Under the pieces are notes generated by a model, which was not told the DNA's origin, did not search any database, and saw only the letters and a program-made list of their open reading frames with translations. Positions 59,746-64,000 of a stretch of 64,000 bases of DNA are shown in pieces (position 1 is the stretch's first letter; each line of letters starts with the position of its first letter). A program made the position numbers and the translations under genes. The stretch comes from DATFTE01 sp963840665. GTDB lineage: Bacteria; Acidobacteriota; Terriglobia; Terriglobales; Acidobacteriaceae. The DNA is taken from assembly GCA_963840665.1 (NCBI GenBank), contig CAWIZO010000004.1:62001-126000 (forward strand). The letters are read 5' to 3'.

Positions 59746-59770
59746 CAATAGTCGTTGTAACGGATAATAT
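59742..59770 (+). promoter_or_regulatory. Consensus-like promoter of the MarR gene
   Basis: TTGACA (59742-59747), 17-bp spacer, TAATAT (59765-59770). Predicted start at about 59777, which is also the GTG start codon, so the mRNA may be leaderless. Confidence 0.7.
59752..59763 (+). promoter_or_regulatory. Candidate MarR operator 1
   Basis: TCGTTGTAACGG, a near-perfect palindrome inside the promoter spacer of the MarR gene. A close copy, TCGTTATAACGA, precedes the DoxX gene. Confidence 0.55.
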
Positions 59771-59776
59771 TGATCC

Positions 59777-60265
59777 GTGGCCAAGAGTATTCAAGCCGAG
59801 CTCAAGCAATCCAAACCCTTCAGCAGCCTGGCAGAAGAAGCTTTCATCGCGCTGATGCGGACCGCTGACCAGTTGCAGTGGACGGGCGCGGAACTAATGA
59901 AGCAGTTCGACGTATCGCCCACCCAGTTCAATGCGTTGCGAATCTTGCGCGGCGCCGGTCCTCAGGGGCTTCCCTGCAGCGAAATCGGCGAGCGCATGAT
60001 AACCCGCGACTCCGACATCACCCGTTTGCTTGACCGCCTGGAAAAGCGCGGCTTGGCTGAACGTTGCCGCGAGAGCAAAGATCGCCGGGTGATCATGGCG
60101 CACATCACGGCGGCGGGCCTGGCGCTGCTTAAGAAGATGGACAAGCCTGTCGAGGAATTTCACCGACGGCTATTAGGCCAATTGGAGGAAGCGCATTTGC
60201 ACTCGCTGCTCCGCCTGCTGGAGGAAGCGCGCGAAGCCGCTTCTTCGCTACCGGATAAGACGTAG
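59777..60265 (+). CDS. MarR family transcriptional regulator
   Basis: 162 aa from GTG 59777. Winged helix: FSSLAEEAFIALMRTADQLQW, then FNALRILRGAGPQGLPCSEIGERMITRDSDITRLLDRLEKRGLAERCRESKDRRVIMAHITAAGLALL, with the DRR wing intact. MarR dimers bind palindromes and release them on binding phenolics or oxidants. The palindrome in its own promoter and the one before DoxX suggest autoregulation and control of that gene. No cysteine of the OhrR type near the N-terminus. Confidence 0.93.
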   Translation: MAKSIQAELKQSKPFSSLAEEAFIALMRTADQLQWTGAELMKQFDVSPTQFNALRILRGAGPQGLPCSEIGERMITRDSDITRLLDRLEKRGLAERCRESKDRRVIMAHITAAGLALLKKMDKPVEEFHRRLLGQLEEAHLHSLLRLLEEAREAASSLPDKT

Positions 60266-60272
60266 GTTTTCG

Positions 60273-60497
60273 ATGTTCTCTTCAAGTCTGCTCAGCCTGT
60301 TGCTGATACCCAGCCTCTTGCTCGGGATGGCCAGAGGCGAGAATGCGGCCACGATTGATCGTCGCAATTTCTTTGTTGCCGGCGACCCGGGGGTGACGCA
60401 CTTCGTTCATTTGGACCGCCCGGAGCGGGGCCGGAACCGGATGCGGCAGGAAGTGCAATCATTTCTTTTGGATACGGCGGCTTCCGCGGGAAAGTAG
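60273..60497 (+). CDS. Small exported protein, unknown
   Basis: 74 aa, starting 7 nt after the MarR stop. A signal-like N-terminus (LLSLLLIPSLLLGMARG) followed by DRRNFFVAGDPGVTHFVHLDRP, which looks like the beginning of an alpha/beta hydrolase or similar exported enzyme that ends early. It may be a truncated remnant. Part of the MarR transcript by spacing. Confidence 0.45.
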   Translation: MFSSSLLSLLLIPSLLLGMARGENAATIDRRNFFVAGDPGVTHFVHLDRPERGRNRMRQEVQSFLLDTAASAGK

Positions 60498-60523
60498 TGC
60501 GGCTGATTTTTTTGCATCATTAC

Positions 60524-60535
60524 TCGTTATAACGA
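60524..60535 (+). promoter_or_regulatory. Candidate MarR operator 2
   Basis: Perfect palindrome TCGTTATAACGA, 29 nt upstream of the DoxX start; a half-copy (GTTGTAA) follows at 60541. Confidence 0.55.
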
Positions 60536-60564
60536 CATCTGTTGTAAGTATGAGGAGAATCGAT

Positions 60565-60966
60565 ATGAGTCAAGTTGAAAAGCAGTCCTGGGGAGTAACG
60601 CTATTGCGGGTGTTCGTGGGAATCGTCTTTCTGGCGCATGGCGGCCAGAAGTTGTTTGTCTACGGGATTCAGGGTTTCGCCGGATTTCTAGCGCACATGG
60701 GTCTGCCCGCGTTTTTGTCACCGATCGTGATCGCCATTGAATTGTTGGGCGGCGCGGCATTGATTCTGGGCATCGGGACGCGCATTGCAGCCGCGGCAAT
60801 TGCCGTCAACATGCTGGGCGCAGTGCTGGCAGTGCATTTGAAGGGCGGGTTCTTCCTGCCGACCGGATTCGAATATGCTTTCACCATGCTGGGCGCGAGT
60901 CTGGCGCTGGTGTTTGCGGGACCGGGGGCGGCGTCGCTAGATGGAGTGATTAGGCGCAGGGCATAA
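60565..60966 (+). CDS. DoxX family membrane protein
   Basis: 133 aa from ATG 60565 (GAGGAGAAT upstream). Four helices with LLRVFVGIVFLAHGGQKLFVYG at the N-terminus, the DoxX R-x-x-x-G-x-x-F-x-x-H-G-x-x-K pattern. FLSPIVIAIELLGGAALILGIGTRIAAAAIAVNMLGAVLAVH and FTMLGASLALVFAGPG complete it. Probably a redox-linked membrane protein under control of the adjacent MarR. Not closely similar to the DoxX protein at 29 kb. Confidence 0.92.
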   Translation: MSQVEKQSWGVTLLRVFVGIVFLAHGGQKLFVYGIQGFAGFLAHMGLPAFLSPIVIAIELLGGAALILGIGTRIAAAAIAVNMLGAVLAVHLKGGFFLPTGFEYAFTMLGASLALVFAGPGAASLDGVIRRRA

Positions 60967-60973
60967 GGTTCGA

Positions 60974-61107
60974 GATGCGGCGCGGACGCCCTCGCCCGCG
61001 TGTCGGCGGTGGCAGATGATTCACCTGCGACACGATGCTGGCTAACCGAGGGAGTTGGGAGTTTCAGATCGTGGTGAAACGCGGGCGGGGGCGCCCGCGC
61101 CACACAA
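60974..61107. repeat. Pair of GC-rich palindromic dispersed repeats in opposite orientation
   Basis: GATGCGGCGCGGACGCCCTC and GCCCGCG at 60974-61000, and AACGCGGGCGGGGGCGCCCG then CGCCACAC at 61079-61107. The two face each other across about 80 bp. Confidence 0.65.
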
Positions 61108-61114
61108 AACGAAA

Positions 61115-61136
61115 GGACGGGCCGTTGAGCCCGTCC
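61115..61136 (-). terminator. Terminator of the P5C dehydrogenase gene
   Basis: On the minus strand GGACGGGC/GCCCGTCC, 8-bp stem, loop TCAACG, then TTTCGTTTTG. Confidence 0.8.
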
Positions 61137-61157
61137 CTGATTCGTTCTTCTTCTTTT

Positions 61158-62750
61158 TTATACCTTCTCGCCGACTGACTTGCCTTGCGTAAACAGGTAC
61201 AGGTAATCCGGGCCGCCGGATTTTGAGTCGGTTCCCGACATATTGAAACCGCCGAATGGATGCGCGCCCACCATGGCGCCCGTGCATTTGCGGTTGATGT
61301 AGAGGTTGCCGACGTGGAATTCGCGGATCGCGCGATCGATCTTTTCGCGCGAGTTGGTGTAAACCGCGCCGGTCAGTCCGAACTCGGTATCATTGGCGAT
61401 TTCGAGCGCGTGGTCGAAGTTTTTCGACTTGATCACGGCCAGCACTGGTCCGAAGATTTCTTCCTGCTCGAGCTTCGACTTCGGCTGGATGTCGGCGATC
61501 ACGGTGGGCTGGACGAAGAATCCTTCACCGGCTTTCGGATCGCGGGCGCCGCCAGTGATGAGGCGTCCATCTTTCTTGCCGATCTCGATGTAGTTGAGGA
61601 TATCTTTCATCGAGCCTTCGTTGATGACCGCGCCCATATTCGGGTTCTCGGCGGGATCGCCCATGGTGATTTTCTCGACGCGCACTTTCAGCTTGTCGAG
61701 GAATTTGTCATAGATGCGCTCGTCGATGATGGCGCGTGAGCAGGCCGAGCACTTCTGTCCTTGGAAACCGAAGGCTGCGGAAGCCACGCCTTCGACCGCC
61801 GTATCGATGTCGGTATCGGCATCGACGATGATGGCGTCTTTGCCGCCCATTTCGAGGATGGTGCGCTTGATCCAGATTTGTCCGTCGGATTGCGTTGCCG
61901 CGCTCTTATTGATGTGCAGTCCAACTTCGCGCGATCCGGTGAAGGCGATGTAGCGTGTCTTGGGATGCGAGACGATCGCATCGCCAAAGCTCGCGCCCGC
62001 GCCGGGGCAGAAGTTCACCACGCCTGCGGGCATGCCACATTCTTCGAGCAGTTCGACAAACTTGGCTGCGATGGTGGGCGAATCGCTCGAGGGCTTCAGG
62101 ATGACCGTATTGCCCGAGACGATAGATGCCAGCGTCATGCCAGCCATGATGGCCGAGGGGAAATTCCATGGTGGAATCACTGCGCCCACGCCAAGCGGGA
62201 TATAGAACAGATGATCGCGCTCGCCGGGCAATTGAACCGGAGTTTCGGCCTTCGCCAGGCGCAGCGCCTCGCGGGCGTAAAACTCGCAGAAGTCGATGGT
62301 CTCGGAGATGTCGCCGTCGGCCTCGGCCCAGTTCTTCGAAACTTCGAAGACCAGCCAGGCCATGTATTCCATCTTGCGCTCGCGCATCACGTCCCCGACG
62401 CGGAACAGCAGCGCGGCGCGTTCTTCGACCGAGGTGCGGCTCCAGCTCTCGTAGGCGCGCAGCGCAGCCTGCATGGCGGGCTCGACCTGATCTTTTCCGG
62501 CTTTCTGGTGCAGGCCGACGATCTGCGAAGGCTTCGCGGGATTGATGGACTTGATCTTGTCGGTAGTCTTCACGTGCTTGCCGCCGATGATCAGGTCGTA
62601 CTCGCGGCCAAGCTGTCCACGGACCTTGTCGAGCGCGGTGCGCATCTTGCGCACGTTGTCATCTTTCGTGAAATCAAAAAATGGTTCGTTCTTGAACGGC
62701 CCGTCATGCAGGCGGACCTGGGGACGGGTGGGGGCTTCAACGGTTGCCAT
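61158..62750 (-). CDS. pruA: L-glutamate gamma-semialdehyde (delta-1-pyrroline-5-carboxylate) dehydrogenase
   Basis: 530 aa, the stand-alone form. Oxidises glutamate semialdehyde to glutamate with NAD in proline breakdown. ALDH landmarks: PWNFPSAIMAGMTLASIVSGNTVILKPSS, FTGSREVGLHINKSAA, catalytic Glu in LEMGGKDAIIVDAD, catalytic Cys in FQGQKCSACSRAI (about residue 315), EEIFGPVLAVIKSKNFD and the C-terminal KCTGAMVGAHPFGGFNMSGT. No proline dehydrogenase gene beside it. Own terminator follows. Confidence 0.95.
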   Translation of the reverse strand: MATVEAPTRPQVRLHDGPFKNEPFFDFTKDDNVRKMRTALDKVRGQLGREYDLIIGGKHVKTTDKIKSINPAKPSQIVGLHQKAGKDQVEPAMQAALRAYESWSRTSVEERAALLFRVGDVMRERKMEYMAWLVFEVSKNWAEADGDISETIDFCEFYAREALRLAKAETPVQLPGERDHLFYIPLGVGAVIPPWNFPSAIMAGMTLASIVSGNTVILKPSSDSPTIAAKFVELLEECGMPAGVVNFCPGAGASFGDAIVSHPKTRYIAFTGSREVGLHINKSAATQSDGQIWIKRTILEMGGKDAIIVDADTDIDTAVEGVASAAFGFQGQKCSACSRAIIDERIYDKFLDKLKVRVEKITMGDPAENPNMGAVINEGSMKDILNYIEIGKKDGRLITGGARDPKAGEGFFVQPTVIADIQPKSKLEQEEIFGPVLAVIKSKNFDHALEIANDTEFGLTGAVYTNSREKIDRAIREFHVGNLYINRKCTGAMVGAHPFGGFNMSGTDSKSGGPDYLYLFTQGKSVGEKV

Positions 62751-63018
62751 AAGTGCTCCTCAACGACGTATAGATTTCTTTGAGACGGGGACGCAAACAT
62801 TTGATTGTAGCACCGTGCGCAAGGGTTCAGCGGAGCGGGTTGCGGATCACAAAGCATTGTGACGCAAGCACTTGGCGGATGATCTCCCTTGCAACAAGAG
62901 ACGGAGCGAGGTTTTATAGTGGTTCGGATTTCATTCCGCTCGTGGGATGCTGGCGGATTGATTAATGTATTTGCGCGCGCGCCGAGACCATAGTTGATCG
63001 GCGGTGTGAGAGGCTCCC

Positions 63019-64000
63019 GTGAAACGATTGAATATCTCCTTCCTCCTGCTCATCGCATGCTTGAGCCTGCAAACTGTCGTTGCGCCCTGCCAGACTCTGA
63101 CCGACCGTGCGATAGCAACCCGCCTGGGCGCGTATCTGAAGCAGTTCGAGGAGACCGGGAATTTCAGCGGAACCGTGCTGGTCGCGCGCAGCGGCCGGGT
63201 TGTGTTCCGGCAAAGCTATGGGATGGCGAGCTATGAGTTGCATGTGCCGAATTCGAACGAGACTCGCTACCATATTGCCTCCGTTTCCAAGCCATTCACG
63301 GCGACAGCGATCCTGCAACTGCAGGAACAAGGGCGCCTCAATCTGTCTGATCCCGTCTCGCATTACGTCCCGGACTTCCCGAACGGAGACCGGATCACCC
63401 TAGACAGTCTCCTGACGCATACTTCGGGCATTCCCGACATCAACCAGCTAGAAGACTACGACACGTTCGCACGCAGCCCGCATACGGTTGAGCAATTGGT
63501 CGCCAAGTTTGCCGGTTTGCCTCTGGAGTTCGAGCCCGGCGCCAATCAACGCTACAGCAACTCGAACTACAATCTGCTCGCGCTCGTGCTGGAAAAAGTC
63601 ACGGGTGAAAGTTATGGAGATTACATCCGCAAACACATTCTTGAGCCCGCCGGAATGCAGAATTCCGGGTCGGATGGCGACGCCTCACGCGTCATCCCAT
63701 TGCTCGCTTCCGGCTATGTACCTGCGGGCATGGCTGACTATGAGAAGGCAGCCTACATCGACTGGTCGAACAAGACGGGAAACGGTTCTTTGTATTCAAC
63801 CGTCGACGACCTCTATCGCTTCGACCGCGCTCTTACGACCGACAGTCTGTTGAAGAGCGCCACTCGCCAAAAATATTACGTCGATGGTCCAGGCAATCGT
63901 TATGGCTGGTACATGCTGAAACGTCTGGGACATCGCGTGATGGCGGCGAAAGGTCGCAGCCCCGGCTTCACGGCCGAACTGGATCGGTATCCCGACGACG
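63019..64000 (+). CDS. Serine hydrolase, beta-lactamase/penicillin-binding-protein family (3' cut by window end)
   Basis: 327 residues from GTG 63019 (GAGAGG upstream), open to the window end. Signal peptide (FLLLIACLSLQTVVA). Class C type active site SVSKPFTATAILQLQ (Ser-x-x-Lys near residue 93), second motif YSNSNYNLLALVLE (Tyr-x-Asn near 180). Ends in a region where the third motif should be (KGRSPGF), with TVDDLYRFDRALTT before. Exported esterase, D-peptidase or beta-lactamase-like enzyme; substrate unknown. Confidence 0.92.
   Translation, partial: MKRLNISFLLLIACLSLQTVVAPCQTLTDRAIATRLGAYLKQFEETGNFSGTVLVARSGRVVFRQSYGMASYELHVPNSNETRYHIASVSKPFTATAILQLQEQGRLNLSDPVSHYVPDFPNGDRITLDSLLTHTSGIPDINQLEDYDTFARSPHTVEQLVAKFAGLPLEFEPGANQRYSNSNYNLLALVLEKVTGESYGDYIRKHILEPAGMQNSGSDGDASRVIPLLASGYVPAGMADYEKAAYIDWSNKTGNGSLYSTVDDLYRFDRALTTDSLLKSATRQKYYVDGPGNRYGWYMLKRLGHRVMAAKGRSPGFTAELDRYPDD

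Overview
The window looks like a piece of an Acidobacteriota chromosome, most likely class Terriglobia (Koribacter/Sulfotelmatobacter-like). This is an inference from gene families, not a database result. The markers are two large Oar-type TonB-dependent receptors with an N-terminal carboxypeptidase-regulatory domain, a CRTAC1/ASPIC-UnbV protein, a VWFA protein of the acidobacterial type, an HAF-repeat protein, many secreted beta-propellers, moderately GC-rich DNA, and intergenic spaces full of short dispersed repeats. One tRNA gene (Leu, CAG) is present; there is no rRNA, CRISPR array, IS element or prophage.

Layout. 0-9 kb: a tight sugar-catabolism operon on + (end of a glucarate-dehydratase-like enolase, a large GH38-type glycosidase, two SDR dehydrogenases, a mutarotase-like protein), followed on - by an esterase and a phosphomannose-isomerase-like fusion. 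9-16 kb: a TonB receptor (-) divergent from a CRTAC1/TPR pair (+), then tRNA-Leu. 16-21 kb: an orphan histidine-kinase dimerisation domain, a CPBP protease, UvrA and an STN-domain protein. 21-27 kb: a frameshifted secreted propeller, a second TonB receptor and an HAF protein. 27-31 kb: a frameshifted MocR regulator divergent from a cupin/DoxX/SnoaL/AhpD-like redox cluster. 31-48 kb: mostly single genes separated by repeats (VWFA, SYLF, Tag glycosylase, gamma-glutamyltransferase, M20 peptidase, DUF2059, HdeD, Pal, YncE-like propeller, PilZ, PBP-like, zinc ribbon, LigD phosphoesterase and ligase as separate ORFs, BrkB, NUDIX, DUF2007). 48.7-49.4 kb: an orphan structured-RNA transcription unit. 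49-54 kb: PIN/Phd toxin-antitoxin, DUF711, and a PQQ-dehydrogenase/dihaem cytochrome pair. 54-64 kb: UbiX, ChaN-like, DUF4337, a hydrophilin plus YciE-like ferritin, LarB, a lone FtsH extracytoplasmic domain, MarR, DoxX, delta-1-pyrroline-5-carboxylate dehydrogenase, and a serine hydrolase cut by the window end.

Most unusual element: about 307 nt on the minus strand (49159 to 48853) carry their own consensus-like promoter, a perfect Shine-Dalgarno and 20-codon ORF, at least four strong hairpins (two unrelated stems display the same 8-nt loop), an 11-bp segment able to mask the Shine-Dalgarno, and a strong intrinsic terminator. I do not recognise it as a known RNA class. Other notable points: four genes carry an apparent single-base (+1) frameshift, all in the same direction; dispersed repeats have been read into the ends of several proteins; and a MarR gene appears to share an operator with a nearby DoxX gene.
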